37,783 bases of DNA from NCBI GenBank assembly GCA_021819125.1, contig JAKARW010000016.1:1-37783 (forward strand). The letters are read 5' to 3'. Shown here in pieces: positions 9,041 through 18,888 of the stretch (position 1 is its first letter; the number at the start of each line of letters is the position of its first letter). Under the pieces are notes generated by a model. The model was given only the letters and a program-made list of their open reading frames with translations, was not told where the DNA came from and searched no databases. Source of the stretch: Pseudomonadota bacterium (GTDB taxonomy: Bacteria > Pseudomonadota > Gammaproteobacteria > Acidiferrobacterales > Acidiferrobacteraceae). Position numbers and translations under genes: made by a program.

Positions 9041-9326
9041 CGCAACCGGCTTTTGCGGGCCCGCGCCCGGGGCGCCGATAGGGTGTTCCTTACAGGCGTG
9101 GTGCTTTTGTCTTGATATTCGGCGCGCGGTAGCCGGCGATGATTCCGTCGCACAAGGCGGCCGTCGCGCACCAAACCCTTAAAAGCGCGGCGGCTGCCAG
9201 AGACCATCGCCGAGCACCAGGTCATAACGGTGTTGTCACCGCCGGATGGGTCGGATGGCGACTCATGGGGTGCTGGCGATAAGGGGCGGGCGTGGGGGCG
9301 CGAGAGCGGCCCCGCTGCCGCCGGTA

Positions 9327-9650
9327 TCATTTCTCGAGCTGGTCGCGCTTACCCTTTACCCCGTCCCATTGCGCGGCGTCCGCCGGCGCGTCCTTTTTCT
9401 CCAGGATCACGGGCCAGGCCTTCGCCAGTTCGGCATTGAGGGCAATGAAGTCGCGTTGGTCCTCGGGGATCTCATCTTCCGAAAAGATCGCACCGACCGG
9501 ACACTCCGGGACGCACAGCGTGCAATCGATGCATTCGTCCGGGTCGATCACCAGAAAATTGGGGCCTTCCCGAAAACAATCGACCGGACAGACTTCCACG
9601 CAGTCTGTGTATTTGCACTTGATGCAGTTCTCGGTGACCACGTAGGTCAT
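9327..9650 (-). CDS. fdxA: 7Fe ferredoxin FdxA ([3Fe-4S][4Fe-4S])
   Basis: 107 residues, nearly collinear with Azotobacter ferredoxin I. Cys9, 12, 17, 21, 25, 40, 43, 46 and 50 are all present in the spacing that binds one [3Fe-4S] and one [4Fe-4S] cluster. The C-terminal [11 protein letters not shown]...WDGVKGK segment is the long tail of this class. It is a cytosolic low-potential electron carrier. The frame is open to 9941, but the family begins at the ATG at 9650, with GGGAGGA upstream on the minus strand. It diverges from the gene at 9775. Confidence 0.96.
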   Translation of the reverse strand: MTYVVTENCIKCKYTDCVEVCPVDCFREGPNFLVIDPDECIDCTLCVPECPVGAIFSEDEIPEDQRDFIALNAELAKAWPVILEKKDAPADAAQWDGVKGKRDQLEK

Positions 9651-9699
9651 GACGCATGTCCTCCCAAAAGCCGCCATATTAGGCGAAGCTGTGGTCCCA

Positions 9700-9723
9700 G
9701 GAAACCGTGTGCTTGCGGTTTTC
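9700..9723. promoter_or_regulatory. Dyad in the fdxA divergent promoter region
   Basis: GGAAACCG (9700-9707) and CGGTTTTC (9716-9723) pair over 8 bp, with one G-T, around an 8-nt loop, in the 124 bp between fdxA and the divergent gene at 9775. It could be an operator or a leader hairpin. No known regulator motif is recognised. Confidence 0.3.
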
Positions 9724-9774
9724 TGGCGCCCGTGGTTACTATGGTCTTGTCTGCTACCAAAGGAATCCTCACTA

Positions 9775-11112
9775 ATGGACGTGATCGAGGGGCGGCAAGG
9801 GCGGTGGATGACATGGCGTGAGCGGCGTCTCAAGGCCTGGATCGACGCGCTGCCGACGGCAGAACCCGGGCGCGCGTTGGCGCTCCTCGGGCAATCGGTG
9901 CGCGCGCTGAACGCGACACTCCTCGACCCTGTCACGCGCATCGCGCTTCTTCGTCATTACACGCGCTCGGCGAGCGATCTGAGCGCGGCGCTCACCCGTC
10001 CCGGGAGCGCGCGCGCCCCCGCCGTGCTGGCCACGACATTGCATTCCGAGATGGCCCAGGGATATCAGATGGCGCTGACCGCGGAGCTTTCGGCCGATGG
10101 ACGGCGAATGGCCGTGGCCGGCGCGATCAGCGGCTTGTCGGAGGTCCTGCGCGCGGCCTATCGGGCCTATGTGCCGGCCCCGCCCGGGCTGTGGCGGCGT
10201 ATCCACACCCTATTCCATTCAGCCGGCATCCCGACGCTCGAGTTGGAGCGCCTCTATACCGGGACCCTCCTTATGGGTCTGTCGGATCCCTATGCCCTGC
10301 CGGAAGGCGGCATAGATGCCGTCTGCGAACTGATCGCCGAGGTTGGTGACCGGGCGGTATTGAGCGAGACCACCGGGTTTGCGATCGTCCCGGAGGCCGA
10401 TAGGGCCGCGGACCCGGCGGAGAGCGAGGCCTTGTTATATCTTGATACCAGCGCCGTGCTGTCGGAGCTCGCGCGGCTGCGGGACGACATCCGGGCGCAC
10501 CGGCCCTTGCCGCCGCGGCTTGCCGCGCGCGTGCTACCGGACCTCGCCTTGCGCCTTTGCGCGGGACTGGGAGAGACATGGCGGCCGGGGACGCGGCGGC
10601 GTTCCTTGCGCGTGCGATTGCGGGGCGAACGCCTCGTCTGTCAGGGTCTTGCCGGTTTGCGGCGGGTGCGCGCAGACGACAGGGCCCGCCAGGGTTTTGT
10701 CGATCTCGGCCTGCCGTGGGATGGGCGCGAGGCGGCGGTGGCAAAGGGCCGGGTCCTCGGCCTGCCGCGGGTCACGACCTGGGCGATCCGTGATGCCGGG
10801 CGGTCCGGTCTGTGGCTGAGCTGCCAGGATCTCGAGGGACCTCCACCGGTGCCCGGAACCTGGATCGGGGTCAAGGACCCGTCGGGGGACGGTCATTGGC
10901 TGGCGGCCACCGTGCGCTGGCTCAAGCGCTCGCGGCCGCGCGAATATGCGATGGGTGTGGCCGTGCTAGGCGAGGCGCAGACCGAGGCCGTTTTGCGGAT
11001 AACCCCGCGGCGTGCGGCATTTGCCGCGTCGCCGGCATCGACCCCGCCGCAGGCGGGCGAGACCACTGCCGAGGCGCAGGTGTCGCGACCGACGCGGCGC
11101 GCCCTACCTTAA
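9775..11112 (+). CDS. Uncharacterised protein, possible C-terminal PilZ-like domain
   Basis: A 445-residue soluble, Arg/Ala-rich protein. I do not recognise the N-terminal 320 residues: they are mostly helical, without membrane segments or catalytic motifs. The region at about 345-425 ([15 protein letters not shown]...[11 protein letters not shown]...[25 protein letters not shown]) has the strand pattern of PilZ-like domains at the end of large cytosolic proteins, but the usual RxxxR...(D/N)xSxxG c-di-GMP signature is not clear. The last 30 residues are low-complexity Pro/Ala/Thr. The start at 9775 has AAAGGA 10 nt upstream; the frame is open to 9649 but that part overlaps fdxA. The gene stands alone, converging on suhB. 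Confidence 0.6.
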   Translation: MDVIEGRQGRWMTWRERRLKAWIDALPTAEPGRALALLGQSVRALNATLLDPVTRIALLRHYTRSASDLSAALTRPGSARAPAVLATTLHSEMAQGYQMALTAELSADGRRMAVAGAISGLSEVLRAAYRAYVPAPPGLWRRIHTLFHSAGIPTLELERLYTGTLLMGLSDPYALPEGGIDAVCELIAEVGDRAVLSETTGFAIVPEADRAADPAESEALLYLDTSAVLSELARLRDDIRAHRPLPPRLAARVLPDLALRLCAGLGETWRPGTRRRSLRVRLRGERLVCQGLAGLRRVRADDRARQGFVDLGLPWDGREAAVAKGRVLGLPRVTTWAIRDAGRSGLWLSCQDLEGPPPVPGTWIGVKDPSGDGHWLAATVRWLKRSRPREYAMGVAVLGEAQTEAVLRITPRRAAFAASPASTPPQAGETTAEAQVSRPTRRALP

Positions 11113-11131
11113 AGCGGCGTGCGCGCGCCGA

Positions 11132-11944
11132 TTAGTTGGCCGGACGCGTCGGCTGATCGGCCGGACGCGTGTCATCGGCGAAGGCCGTGCGCATGTGGCC
11201 ATACACCCGCGGATTGGCCGCCAGGATATTGCCGCTGTCGAGCGGATCGCCGTCGGTGAAAAGGTCACTCGCGATGCCTCCGGCCTCGCGTATGAGCAGG
11301 GCCCCCGCGGCGATATCCCAAGGTTTGAGACCGGTTTCCCAAAAGCCATCGAGACGGCCGCAGGCCACATAGGCCAGATCCAGCGCCGCGGATCCGGCGC
11401 GCCGCACCCCGCTCGTACGGCAGGCCACGCGCTCGAACAGGCGTACCCATTGCGCCACCGAGTCACTCTCGCGGAACGGAAAGCCGGTCCCAAGGAGCGC
11501 CAAGTCGAAGTCGGCCACGCGGCTTACGCGGATGCGCCGATCATTGAGTTGCGCGCCCTCGCCGCGGGTGGCGGTGAAGAGTTCATCGCGTAGCGGATCG
11601 AAGACCACGGCCTGCTCGAGGCGACCGCGGCGGCGGAGCGCGATGGATACCGCAAATTGCGGAAAGCCATGGAGAAAATTGGTCGTGCCGTCGAGCGGGT
11701 CTATGACCCATTCCCACTCGTTGCCGGCATCCGCGCCGCTTTCCTCGGCGAGGATGCCGTGATCGGGATAGGCGGCCTTCAAGGTCTTGATGATGATCTC
11801 CTCGGCACGGCGGTCTACCTCAGTCACGAAATCATGGCGGCTTTTGGTCTCGACACGCAGACGGTCTATATCGGGCAGGGCGCGGACGATAACCGTCCCG
11901 GCGCGACGCGCGGCCTTGACGGCGGTATTCAGCATGGGGTGCAT
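11132..11944 (-). CDS. suhB: Inositol monophosphatase family protein SuhB
   Basis: A 270-residue Mg2+-dependent phosphatase collinear with E. coli SuhB (267), from MHPMLNTAV onward. Metal-site motifs are visible: EES (67-69), DPLDGTTNF (82-90) and the later WDIAAG. In E. coli SuhB also joins the rRNA transcription antitermination complex; whether that holds here is inference. The start at 11944 has GGGAG just upstream. The frame stays open to 12418, but that is the antisense of trmJ. A good promoter lies 24 bp upstream. It diverges from trmJ, as in E. coli. Confidence 0.95.
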   Translation of the reverse strand: MHPMLNTAVKAARRAGTVIVRALPDIDRLRVETKSRHDFVTEVDRRAEEIIIKTLKAAYPDHGILAEESGADAGNEWEWVIDPLDGTTNFLHGFPQFAVSIALRRRGRLEQAVVFDPLRDELFTATRGEGAQLNDRRIRVSRVADFDLALLGTGFPFRESDSVAQWVRLFERVACRTSGVRRAGSAALDLAYVACGRLDGFWETGLKPWDIAAGALLIREAGGIASDLFTDGDPLDSGNILAANPRVYGHMRTAFADDTRPADQPTRPAN

Positions 11945-11967
11945 GGCAGCTCCCGGAAAAGGCGAGC

Positions 11968-11995
11968 ATTGTAGCGGGGTGCGGCGACGTGTAAA
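11968..11995 (-). promoter_or_regulatory. Putative sigma-70 promoter of suhB
   Basis: On the minus strand, TTTACA (11995-11990), a 16-bp spacer and TACAAT (11973-11968), each 5 of 6 to consensus, end 24 bp before the suhB start. Confidence 0.55.
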
Positions 11996-12008
11996 AGGCG
12001 GGGTGCAT

Positions 12009-12026
12009 CCGGCCTCTCGCGGCCGG
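12009..12026. promoter_or_regulatory. Small hairpin upstream of trmJ
   Basis: CCGGCC, a 6-nt loop and GGCCGG form a perfect 6-bp GC stem, 30 bp before the trmJ start. There is no T-run, so it is not a terminator. It may be a leader structure or chance in GC-rich DNA. Confidence 0.25.
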
Positions 12027-12056
12027 CGCTCAGGAGCGGGGTTATTTGTCGTGAAT

Positions 12057-12800
12057 ATGCCGGATATTCGTATCATTCTGGTGCGGCCGCAGCACCCCGG
12101 TAATATCGGGGCGTGCGCGCGTGCCATGAAAAATATGGGCTTGAAAAATCTCGTGCTGGTCGCGCCCCAGTGCTTTTTGGCGGAAGAGGCGGTGGCGCGT
12201 GCGGCCGGCGCCGACGATATCCTGGCGGGGGCGACGGTCGTGGCCGATGTCCGCGCCGCGGTCGCCGACTGCGTGTTCGTGGCCGCCACCAGTGCGCGCG
12301 CGCGTACCATTGCCTGGCCGCGTCTCGAGCCCCGGGGGGCGGCCGCGACCTTATGCGCCCAGGCGCGCTCAGGTCCCGTGGGACTGCTTTTCGGGGCCGA
12401 GCGCACCGGGCTTACCAACGAAGAGGTCGACTACGCCCATGCCCTCGTGCAGATCCCGGTCGACCCGGGGTTTGCGTCGCTGAATCTGGCGGCGGCGGTG
12501 CAGATCCTTTGTTATGAGGTCCGCTGTGCCGTCCAGGAACCGGTGCCGGTCCCCGAATCCGACCATCGGCCGGCCCCGCAAGAGGCCTTCAACCGTTTTC
12601 TCGAGCACCTGGAGCAGGTGATCACGGATATCGGTTTCCTGAACACACACCATCCGCGCAAGCTTATGCGTAGGCTCACCCGGCTCTTTCGGCGTGCGCA
12701 ACCCGACGATAATGAGCTCCAGATCCTGCGCGGTATCCTAAACGCGGTCCAGAACCCCTATCCTGCCCAAAAGGGGCCGCCTGACTCGGATAATACTTGA
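12057..12800 (+). CDS. trmJ: tRNA (cytidine/uridine-2'-O)-methyltransferase TrmJ
   Basis: A SPOUT-class enzyme that methylates the 2'-O of nucleotide 32 in several tRNAs using S-adenosylmethionine. 247 residues (E. coli 246). Recognisable parts are [25 protein letters not shown] at the start, [19 protein letters not shown] (the trefoil-knot region) and [17 protein letters not shown]; the C-terminal helical region carries LRRLFxRA-like and ELQILRGIL segments. ATG 12057 is used; a GTG two codons upstream is possible. The trmJ-cysE-isc order extends the suhB/trmJ/isc neighbourhood of E. coli. Confidence 0.95.
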   Translation: MPDIRIILVRPQHPGNIGACARAMKNMGLKNLVLVAPQCFLAEEAVARAAGADDILAGATVVADVRAAVADCVFVAATSARARTIAWPRLEPRGAAATLCAQARSGPVGLLFGAERTGLTNEEVDYAHALVQIPVDPGFASLNLAAAVQILCYEVRCAVQEPVPVPESDHRPAPQEAFNRFLEHLEQVITDIGFLNTHHPRKLMRRLTRLFRRAQPDDNELQILRGILNAVQNPYPAQKGPPDSDNT

Positions 12801-12817
12801 CAAAATTGGTAGGGAAA
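12787..12817 (+). promoter_or_regulatory. IscR-like half site and -35 element before cysE
   Basis: The 19-mer CGGATAATACTTGACAAAA (12787-12805) matches the 19-mer before iscR (13635-13653) at 17 of 19 positions. Its left part fits the left arm of an IscR type 1 site (ATASYYGAC); the right arm (to 12817) fits poorly. TTGACA inside it is a perfect -35. No convincing -10 follows at 17 bp. It spans the trmJ stop. Confidence 0.4.
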
Positions 12818-12832
12818 GGCCTAATTACCACT

Positions 12833-13648
12833 ATGGGGAAGAGGCAAGCCGACCAGGCACAACCGACCGCGAAGGGCTATTTTGCCAGTATCTTTGCGCG
12901 CGATCCAGCGGCGCGTTCGTGGTTTGACATTGTCACATTATACCCAGGCGTGCATGCCCTGGCATTGCACAGGGTAGCCCATGGCCTATGGCGCCGCCGC
13001 TGGCGTTGGTCGGCGCAGGCGGTCGCCCGGTTGTCGCGCTTTTTGACGGGGATAGAGATCCATCCCGGGGCGCGCATCGGACGGCGGTTTTTCATAGACC
13101 ATGGGCTCGGGGTGGTGATCGGCGAGACCGCCGAGGTGGGTGATGATTGCACCTTATACCAGGGTGTGACGCTCGGCGGCACGACCTGGCAGCGTGAGAA
13201 GCGCCATCCGACGCTTGGCAACAACGTCGTGGTCGGGGCCGGGGCCAAGGTTCTGGGGCCGATCCTGGTGGGTGACGGGGCGCGCATAGGGTCGAACTCG
13301 GTGGTGGTGAAGGATGTCCCGGCGGGGGCCACCGTGGTGGGCATCCCCGGTCGCGTGGTCGTCAAGCGCGGCGCGCGCGAGCGTTCGCGCGCGGCGTTGG
13401 CCCAGCGGATCGGCTTTGAGGCCTACGGCCAGGCTGCGCAGATGCCGGATCCGGTCGCCCAGGCCATCGATCGGGTCCTCGATCACTTAGGCGGCGTCGA
13501 CCGGCGCATCGAGCAGCTGTATGAGGAATTACATAAGGCGGGAATCCCGCTCGGCACGCTGACCGAAGAGGGGGCGCATGGCGGTGACGGGGCAGCGCAA
13601 AGCGAGATCGCCCCCGATCTTAAAGGGGTGCGGGCGGATAATAGTTGA
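12833..13648 (+). CDS. cysE: Serine O-acetyltransferase (EpsC type)
   Basis: Makes O-acetylserine from serine and acetyl-CoA, the carbon skeleton for cysteine. 271 residues. A short N-terminal helical part ([34 protein letters not shown]) is followed by the left-handed beta-helix of hexapeptide repeats (about 75-190), with D89/H90 in [14 protein letters not shown]. The C-terminal 70 residues are an acidic/Ala-rich tail. This is the short EpsC/NifP class, not the long enteric CysE. The start is uncertain: ATG 12833 (weak site AAAGG) or TTG 12797 overlapping the trmJ stop. Its place next to iscR and iscS suits a role in feeding cysteine to the desulfurase. Confidence 0.9.
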   Translation: MGKRQADQAQPTAKGYFASIFARDPAARSWFDIVTLYPGVHALALHRVAHGLWRRRWRWSAQAVARLSRFLTGIEIHPGARIGRRFFIDHGLGVVIGETAEVGDDCTLYQGVTLGGTTWQREKRHPTLGNNVVVGAGAKVLGPILVGDGARIGSNSVVVKDVPAGATVVGIPGRVVVKRGARERSRAALAQRIGFEAYGQAAQMPDPVAQAIDRVLDHLGGVDRRIEQLYEELHKAGIPLGTLTEEGAHGGDGAAQSEIAPDLKGVRADNS

Positions 13649-13665
13649 CTAAACTACTATGCTAT
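13641..13665 (+). promoter_or_regulatory. IscR type 1 binding site upstream of iscR
   Basis: ATAGTTGACT (13641-13650), AAACT, then ACTATGCTAT (13656-13665). Against the published 25-bp type 1 consensus ATASYYGACT-RWWWY-AGTCRRSTAT I count 21 of 25 positions, with a perfect left arm. It lies 39 bp before the iscR start. In E. coli [2Fe-2S]-IscR binds such sites to repress the isc operon, so autoregulation is expected. The -10 element is not clear. Confidence 0.75.
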
Positions 13666-13703
13666 GTCACGATGCCTACGAGAAATGATGCCCCGAGGGC
13701 CTT

Positions 13704-14195
13704 ATGAAACTGACAACCAAGGGACGCTATGCCGTCACCGCCATGCTCGATCTGGCCGTGCATCAACACCACGACACGGTGGCGTTGGCGGATATCGCGG
13801 CCCGACAGGGAATCTCTTTATCCTACCTCGAGCAGCTCTTTGCCAAGTTGCGGCGCAAGGGGCTGGTGGCGAGTGTGCGGGGCCCCGGGGGCGGTTACAG
13901 TCTGGCGCTGCCGGCCTCGCGGATCTCGGTGGCGCAGATCGTCATGGCCATCAACGAGAATATCGATGCCACTCGCTGCGGCGGCGAGGAGAATTGCCAT
14001 GGCGAGGAGCGATGCCTCACCCATCAGTTGTGGACGGAGCTCAGCCGGCGAATCTACGAGTTCTTGGACGGCATCACGCTCGCGACCCTGGTGTCGGAAC
14101 CTGGGGTGCAAGAGGTGGTGATGCGTCAGGCCAAACGGCCCGAGGCCGGATTACCGATCAATGGGAGCGAGTATGAGAAAGCCGATCTATCTTGA
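13704..14195 (+). CDS. iscR: Fe-S cluster-sensing regulator IscR
   Basis: An Rrf2-family winged-helix repressor of 163 residues (E. coli 162). The N-terminal helix-turn-helix ([18 protein letters not shown] ... [20 protein letters not shown]) and the wing SVRGPGGGY match E. coli closely. The [2Fe-2S] ligands Cys92, Cys98, Cys104 and His107 have the E. coli numbering. With a cluster it represses isc; cluster loss relieves repression, tuning Fe-S assembly to demand. A type 1 site lies just upstream. The 3' end overlaps iscS by 23 bp. Confidence 0.97.
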   Translation: MKLTTKGRYAVTAMLDLAVHQHHDTVALADIAARQGISLSYLEQLFAKLRRKGLVASVRGPGGGYSLALPASRISVAQIVMAINENIDATRCGGEENCHGEERCLTHQLWTELSRRIYEFLDGITLATLVSEPGVQEVVMRQAKRPEAGLPINGSEYEKADLS

Positions 14196-15387
14196 TTATT
14201 CGGCGACTACCCCGGTGGATCCGCGGGTGGCGGAGGTTATGTGTCGCTACCTCACGATGGAGGGCGATTTCGGGAACCCGGCATCGCGTTCGCACGCGTT
14301 TGGGTGGGACGCGGAGAAGGCCGTGGAGCGCGCGCGTGGCGAAGTCGCGGCCTTGATCAACGCGGACCCCAAGGAGATCGTCTGGACCTCGGGGGCGACC
14401 GAGTCGGATAATCTGGCCTTAAAGGGCGCAGCGCACTTCTACCAGACCAAGGGTCGTCACATCGTCACGGTCAAGACCGAACACAAGGCGATCCTCGATA
14501 CCGCGCGCCAGCTGGAACGCGAGGGCTTCGAGGTCACTTATCTGGATCCAGAGCCCAACGGCCTGCTCGATCTCGGCAAGCTCGAGGCGGCGTTGCGCAA
14601 AGACACCATCCTCGTGTCCGTGATGCATGTGAATAACGAGATCGGCGTCATCCAGGATCTTGCGGCCATCAGCCGTATCGTAAAACCGCGCGGTATCCTT
14701 TTTCATTCGGATGCGGCGCAAAGCGCGGGCAAGATTCCGATCGATGTGGCAGCGCTCGGGGTCGATCTTTTGTCTTTGAGCGCGCACAAGGTCTATGGGC
14801 CCAAGGGGATAGGGGCGCTTTATGTGCGGCGCAAGCCGCGGGTGCGTCTCGAGGCCCAGATGCACGGCGGGGGCCATGAGCGCGGGATGCGCTCGGGGAC
14901 GCTTGCCACCCATCAGATCGTGGGCATGGGCGAGGCCTTCCGGCTGGCGCGCGAGGAGATGGAGACCGAGGCTACGCGACTCAAAGGGTTGCGTATGCGC
15001 CTCCTCGCGGGCCTTTCGGACATCGAGGAGGTGTATGTAAATGGCGACCTCGAGCAGCGCATTCCGGGCAATCTCAACATCAGCTTCAATTTCGTGGAGG
15101 GCGAGTCGCTGATCATGGCGTTGAAGGAACTCGCGGTGTCATCGGGATCGGCGTGCACATCGGCGAGTCTCGAGCCCTCTTATGTGCTGCGCGCGCTCGG
15201 GCGTAACGACGAGCTCGCGCACAGCTCCATCCGCTTCACGATGGGGCGGTTTACGACCGAAGAGGATATGGAATATACGATACGGCTATTGCATGAGAAG
15301 ATCGGCCGGCTGCGCGAGCTCTCCCCCTTGTGGGAGATGTACAAAGACGGAGTCGACCTGAATTCTGTGCAGTGGGCTGCCCATTAA
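14173..15387 (+). CDS. iscS: Cysteine desulfurase IscS
   Basis: A PLP enzyme converting cysteine to alanine and passing persulfide sulfur to IscU and to tRNA thiolation. 404 residues, identical in length to E. coli IscS. PLP-binding Lys206 ([10 protein letters not shown]) and the mobile-loop Cys328 ([13 protein letters not shown]) are at the E. coli positions. The C-terminus ends in [18 protein letters not shown], the IscU/frataxin-contact tail of group I enzymes. ATG 14173 is preferred over 14161 by family length and by GGGAG upstream. It overlaps iscR. Confidence 0.98.
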   Translation: MRKPIYLDYSATTPVDPRVAEVMCRYLTMEGDFGNPASRSHAFGWDAEKAVERARGEVAALINADPKEIVWTSGATESDNLALKGAAHFYQTKGRHIVTVKTEHKAILDTARQLEREGFEVTYLDPEPNGLLDLGKLEAALRKDTILVSVMHVNNEIGVIQDLAAISRIVKPRGILFHSDAAQSAGKIPIDVAALGVDLLSLSAHKVYGPKGIGALYVRRKPRVRLEAQMHGGGHERGMRSGTLATHQIVGMGEAFRLAREEMETEATRLKGLRMRLLAGLSDIEEVYVNGDLEQRIPGNLNISFNFVEGESLIMALKELAVSSGSACTSASLEPSYVLRALGRNDELAHSSIRFTMGRFTTEEDMEYTIRLLHEKIGRLRELSPLWEMYKDGVDLNSVQWAAH

Positions 15388-15414
15388 GGTTTGGTTTGAG
15401 TACGGGAGAGATAT

Positions 15415-15819
15415 ATGGCATACGGAACCAAGGTATTGGATCACTATGAGAACCCGCGCAATGTCGGATCGTTTGACAAGGCCGACCCCGCGATAGGTAC
15501 CGGCATGGTGGGGGCCCCGGCGTGCGGGGATGTGATGAGACTCCAGATCCGTGTCAATGATCAAGGTGTGATCGAGGAGGCGCGCTTTAAGACCTATGGC
15601 TGCGGGAGCGCCATCGCCTCAAGCTCGCTGCTCACTGAATGGGTCAAGGGCAAGACCCTGGAGCAGGCCGGACAGATCAAGAACACCGATATTGCCGAGG
15701 AATTGGCGCTGCCGCCGGTCAAGATCCATTGTTCGGTATTGGCCGAGGACGCCATCAAGGCGGCGATCGCCGACTACCGCAAAAAGAACGGCAAGGACGA
15801 GAACGTCAACGCGGCCTAG
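15415..15819 (+). CDS. iscU: Fe-S cluster assembly scaffold IscU
   Basis: The scaffold on which [2Fe-2S] and [4Fe-4S] clusters are built from IscS sulfur before HscA/HscB hand them on. 134 residues. Cluster ligands Cys37, Cys63, Cys106 and the essential Asp39 are present, with His105. The HscA-recognition motif LPPVK is at 99-103, confirming IscU rather than SufU or NifU. GGGAGAG precedes the ATG, 27 bp after iscS. Confidence 0.98.
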   Translation: MAYGTKVLDHYENPRNVGSFDKADPAIGTGMVGAPACGDVMRLQIRVNDQGVIEEARFKTYGCGSAIASSSLLTEWVKGKTLEQAGQIKNTDIAEELALPPVKIHCSVLAEDAIKAAIADYRKKNGKDENVNAA

Positions 15820-15833
15820 GAGAGGGTAGGGTT

Positions 15834-16157
15834 ATGGCGGTAACACTGACCGAAAATGCGGCCCGGCATGTGCAGCGCTCATTGGATAAGCGTGGGCGTG
15901 GCGCGGGATTGCGTCTGGGCGTGCGCACCAGTGGTTGTTCGGGCATGGCTTATGTTTTGGAGTACGCCGATCAGGTAGCCCCCGAGGACTGCGTGTTCGA
16001 GAGCCATGGCATCAAGGTGCTGGTGGATCCGAAGAGCCTCGTCTACCTCGATGGCACGATACTCGATTACACCCGCGAAGGATTGAACGAGGGGTTCCGG
16101 TTCCAGAATCCCAATCAGAAGGAGACCTGCGGCTGCGGCGAGAGTTTCACCGTCTAG
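15834..16157 (+). CDS. iscA: A-type Fe-S carrier IscA
   Basis: 107 residues, as in E. coli. The three conserved cysteines are Cys35 (SGCSGM), Cys99 and Cys101 (CGCGESF). A-type carriers pass clusters, especially [4Fe-4S], from the scaffold to target proteins. The ATG at 15834 follows TAGGAGAGGG, 14 bp after the iscU stop; an open frame to 15639 is antisense-like overlap with iscU and is not used. Confidence 0.97.
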   Translation: MAVTLTENAARHVQRSLDKRGRGAGLRLGVRTSGCSGMAYVLEYADQVAPEDCVFESHGIKVLVDPKSLVYLDGTILDYTREGLNEGFRFQNPNQKETCGCGESFTV

Positions 16158-16173
16158 TCTTGTGAGGTCCGGT

Positions 16174-16695
16174 ATGGTGCGCAATTATTTTGAGCTTTTC
16201 GACCTGCCGGCGCGATTTGATATCGACCCCAGGGAGCTTGCCGCGCATCACCGGGAGCTTATGCGTATCTGGCATCCGGATCGTCGCTATGCCCAGGCTA
16301 CGAGCGAGGAGCGTCGGCGGGCGGTGGCGATGAGCGCCGACCTCAATGACGGCCTGAAGGTCCTGCGCGATCCGGTCGCGCGCGCCCGCCACTTGCTTGC
16401 CTTGCGCGGGGTATCGACGGACGAGGAGACCGATACCGCCATGGATGGGGTTTTTTTGATGGAGCAAATGGTCTGGCGCGAACGTCTGGAAGAGGCGGCG
16501 GGGCGCGCAGAAGAGGTCACGGCGTTGGCCGACGAGGTCACGGCAAGCCGTCAGTTGAAAGAGGCACGTCTTGCCGCGGCCTTGGGCCGCGGGCAAGCCG
16601 CTGATCTTCAGGAGGCACGAGTGCTTGTGCGAGAGTTGCAGTTCCTTGAGCGTTTCCTAAAGGAGCTCGACTCCGCCCTGACCGAGGTTCAATAG
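16174..16695 (+). CDS. hscB: Co-chaperone HscB (J-protein)
   Basis: 173 residues (E. coli 171). The N-terminal J domain carries HPD at 34-36 (RIWHPDRRY), followed by the C-terminal helical bundle that binds IscU. HscB brings IscU to HscA and stimulates its ATPase. ATG 16174 has a GAGG ribosome site and gives the family N-terminus (NYFELFDLP). GTG at 16162 is in frame but lacks a site. hscA starts immediately after the stop, with no gap. Confidence 0.95.
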   Translation: MVRNYFELFDLPARFDIDPRELAAHHRELMRIWHPDRRYAQATSEERRRAVAMSADLNDGLKVLRDPVARARHLLALRGVSTDEETDTAMDGVFLMEQMVWRERLEEAAGRAEEVTALADEVTASRQLKEARLAAALGRGQAADLQEARVLVRELQFLERFLKELDSALTEVQ

Positions 16696-18537
16696 ATGGC
16701 CTTGCTTCAGATCAGCGAACCCGGACAGTCGCCGGCGCCCCATGCCCGAAAATTTGTCGCCGGGATCGATCTTGGGACGACCAATTCGCTGATCGCCACC
16801 GTGCGTGACGGCGAAGTGGCGGTATTGGCGGACGCCGCAGGCGAGGTGTTGCTGCCGTCGGTGGTGCGATTCCATGATGATACGCGGGTGACGGTGGGGC
16901 GCGAGGCGCAGGACGCCGAGATCGCAGACCCCCTTAACACCATCGCCTCGGTCAAACGGCTCATGGGCCGCGGGCGCGCCGATATTTCCGAGAGCCCCTA
17001 TCGGCTCGCGGCCGACACGCAAGGGATGGTACGTATCGAGACCGTAGCCGGCGGCAAGACACCGGTCGAGGTCTCGGCGCACGTGCTGGCGGCCCTCAAG
17101 GCGCGCCTCGAGGAGACCCTAGGCGGTCCGCTCTCGGGGGCGGTGATCACGGTGCCCGCCTATTTCGACGAGGCCCAGCGGCAGGCCACCAAGGACGCCG
17201 CGCGGCTGGCCGGCATCGAGGTCCTGCGCCTTTTGAACGAACCCACCGCAGCGGCCGTGGCCTACGGCCTCGACCGCAATCCCGAGGGGCTCTATTGCAT
17301 CTATGATCTCGGCGGCGGCACCTTCGATGTCTCGCTTTTGCGGCTCTCGCAGGGGGTATTCGAGGTTTTGGCTACCGGCGGGGATGCGGCCCTTGGGGGG
17401 GATGACATGGACGCCGCGGTCGTGGCGCTATGGATGGCGCGCGGCGCGCGGGCGGGCACCCCAGAGGAGCAGCGTCGGCTTTTGCGTCTGGCGCGCAGCG
17501 CCCGCGAGCGCCTGACAGTCGAGACCGAGACTACGATCGATGTTGAACCGATCTACTCCGGGCGGCTGACACGCGCCGACCTCGATGCCGCCATCGATCC
17601 CTTGATCGAGCGCACGCTCGCCGCCTGCCGGCGCGTATTGAAGGACGCGGGCGTAAAGATCGCCGACGTCGGCGCGGTGGTGCTGGTGGGCGGGGCCACT
17701 CGTACTCCTCGGGTTCGCGAGCGCGTTGGTACACTGTTTCGCAAGACCCCTTTGCATGACATCGATCCCGACCGCGTGGTCGCGGTTGGGGCGGCGCGCC
17801 AAGCGGATCTTTTGGCCGGTAATGCCGGCGCCGCCGACATGCTGTTGCTGGATGTGATCCCGCTGTCGCTTGGTATCGAGATCATGGGGGGGCTTAGCGA
17901 AAAGATCATCCCCCGCAACTCGCCGATTCCGGCGTCGCGTGCCCAGGAATTTACGACCTACAAGGACGGACAGGGGGCGCTTGCCATTCATGTGGTCCAA
18001 GGTGAGCGTGATCTCGTGAGCGACTGCCGATCGCTGGCGCGGTTCGAGCTGCGGGGCATCCCACCCATGGTGGCGGGTGCGGCGCGTATCCGTGTGACCT
18101 TCCAGGTGGATGCCGACGGCTTGCTGAACGTCTCGGCGCGCGAGATGATCTCGGGCGTCGAGAGCGCGGTGACGGTCAAACCCTCGTTTGGATTATCCGA
18201 TACCGAGATCGAGCGCATGCTAAAGGAGTCGATCGCGAGCGCCGAGGCGGATGCGGCCTCGCGCGCGTTGCGTGAGCTCCAGGTCGAGGCCGACCGCATG
18301 ATGGAGGCGGTGGGCGCGGCGTTGGCCGCAGACCCCGATCTGCTGGCAGCCGGGGAGCGGGAGGTGATTGCAAGACATCTGGCGGCGCTCAAGACGGCCC
18401 GCGACGGCGCGGATGGACCGCGGATACGCGAGGCCATCACCGCGCTTGATCACGCGAGCGCGGCTTTTGCCGCGCGGCGCATGGACGCCGGGCTTGAGCG
18501 GGCCATGAAGGGCCGTTCGGTCACGGAGTTCGGGTGA
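16696..18537 (+). CDS. hscA: Hsp70-type chaperone HscA
   Basis: A specialised Hsp70 that binds LPPVK of IscU and drives cluster release. 613 residues (E. coli 616). The ATPase domain begins at [12 protein letters not shown] and includes [11 protein letters not shown] and [13 protein letters not shown]. The substrate-binding domain starts near 385 ([17 protein letters not shown]), with a shortened lid. The start abuts the hscB stop, and its TGA overlaps the fdx ATG (TGATG), so all three are coupled in translation. Confidence 0.97.
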   Translation: MALLQISEPGQSPAPHARKFVAGIDLGTTNSLIATVRDGEVAVLADAAGEVLLPSVVRFHDDTRVTVGREAQDAEIADPLNTIASVKRLMGRGRADISESPYRLAADTQGMVRIETVAGGKTPVEVSAHVLAALKARLEETLGGPLSGAVITVPAYFDEAQRQATKDAARLAGIEVLRLLNEPTAAAVAYGLDRNPEGLYCIYDLGGGTFDVSLLRLSQGVFEVLATGGDAALGGDDMDAAVVALWMARGARAGTPEEQRRLLRLARSARERLTVETETTIDVEPIYSGRLTRADLDAAIDPLIERTLAACRRVLKDAGVKIADVGAVVLVGGATRTPRVRERVGTLFRKTPLHDIDPDRVVAVGAARQADLLAGNAGAADMLLLDVIPLSLGIEIMGGLSEKIIPRNSPIPASRAQEFTTYKDGQGALAIHVVQGERDLVSDCRSLARFELRGIPPMVAGAARIRVTFQVDADGLLNVSAREMISGVESAVTVKPSFGLSDTEIERMLKESIASAEADAASRALRELQVEADRMMEAVGAALAADPDLLAAGEREVIARHLAALKTARDGADGPRIREAITALDHASAAFAARRMDAGLERAMKGRSVTEFG

Positions 18538-18878
18538 TGCCGCGGATCCGGGTTTTACCGCATGCCGAGATCTGTCCGCAAGGGGCCGATATCGAGGGTC
18601 CCGAAGGCATGAGCATCTGCGATGCCTTGCTGCGCGCCGGTATTCCCATCGAGCACGCCTGTGAGAAGGCCTGCGCGTGCACGACCTGTCATGTGCTCGT
18701 GCGCGAGGGTTATGAGGCGCTGAGCCCCGCCTCCGACAAGGAGGAGGACCTGCTCGATAAGGCCTGGGGGCTTGAGCCGGACTCGCGTTTGAGCTGCCAG
18801 GCCAGGATCCCCAAGGAGACGGCGCTGGTCATAGAAATACCAAAGTACACCATTAACATGGTGTCGGAAGGCCATTGA
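18537..18878 (+). CDS. fdx: ISC-system [2Fe-2S] ferredoxin
   Basis: Adrenodoxin-type ferredoxin that supplies electrons for cluster assembly on IscU. 113 residues (E. coli 111). Ligands are Cys42, Cys48, Cys51 and Cys87, in HACEKACACTTCHVL and LSCQAR; an additional non-ligand Cys46 matches E. coli. The C-terminal EIPKYTINMVSEGH is typical. The ATG at 18537 overlaps the hscA stop. Confidence 0.97.
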   Translation: MPRIRVLPHAEICPQGADIEGPEGMSICDALLRAGIPIEHACEKACACTTCHVLVREGYEALSPASDKEEDLLDKAWGLEPDSRLSCQARIPKETALVIEIPKYTINMVSEGH

Positions 18879-18888
18879 CGGGGGTTTC

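Noticed and set aside
8836-9330. 164-residue minus-strand frame across rsd and the rsd-fdxA gap
   Set aside because: Half overlaps rsd on the opposite strand and the rest has no recognisable protein character. I see nothing else in 9041-9326.
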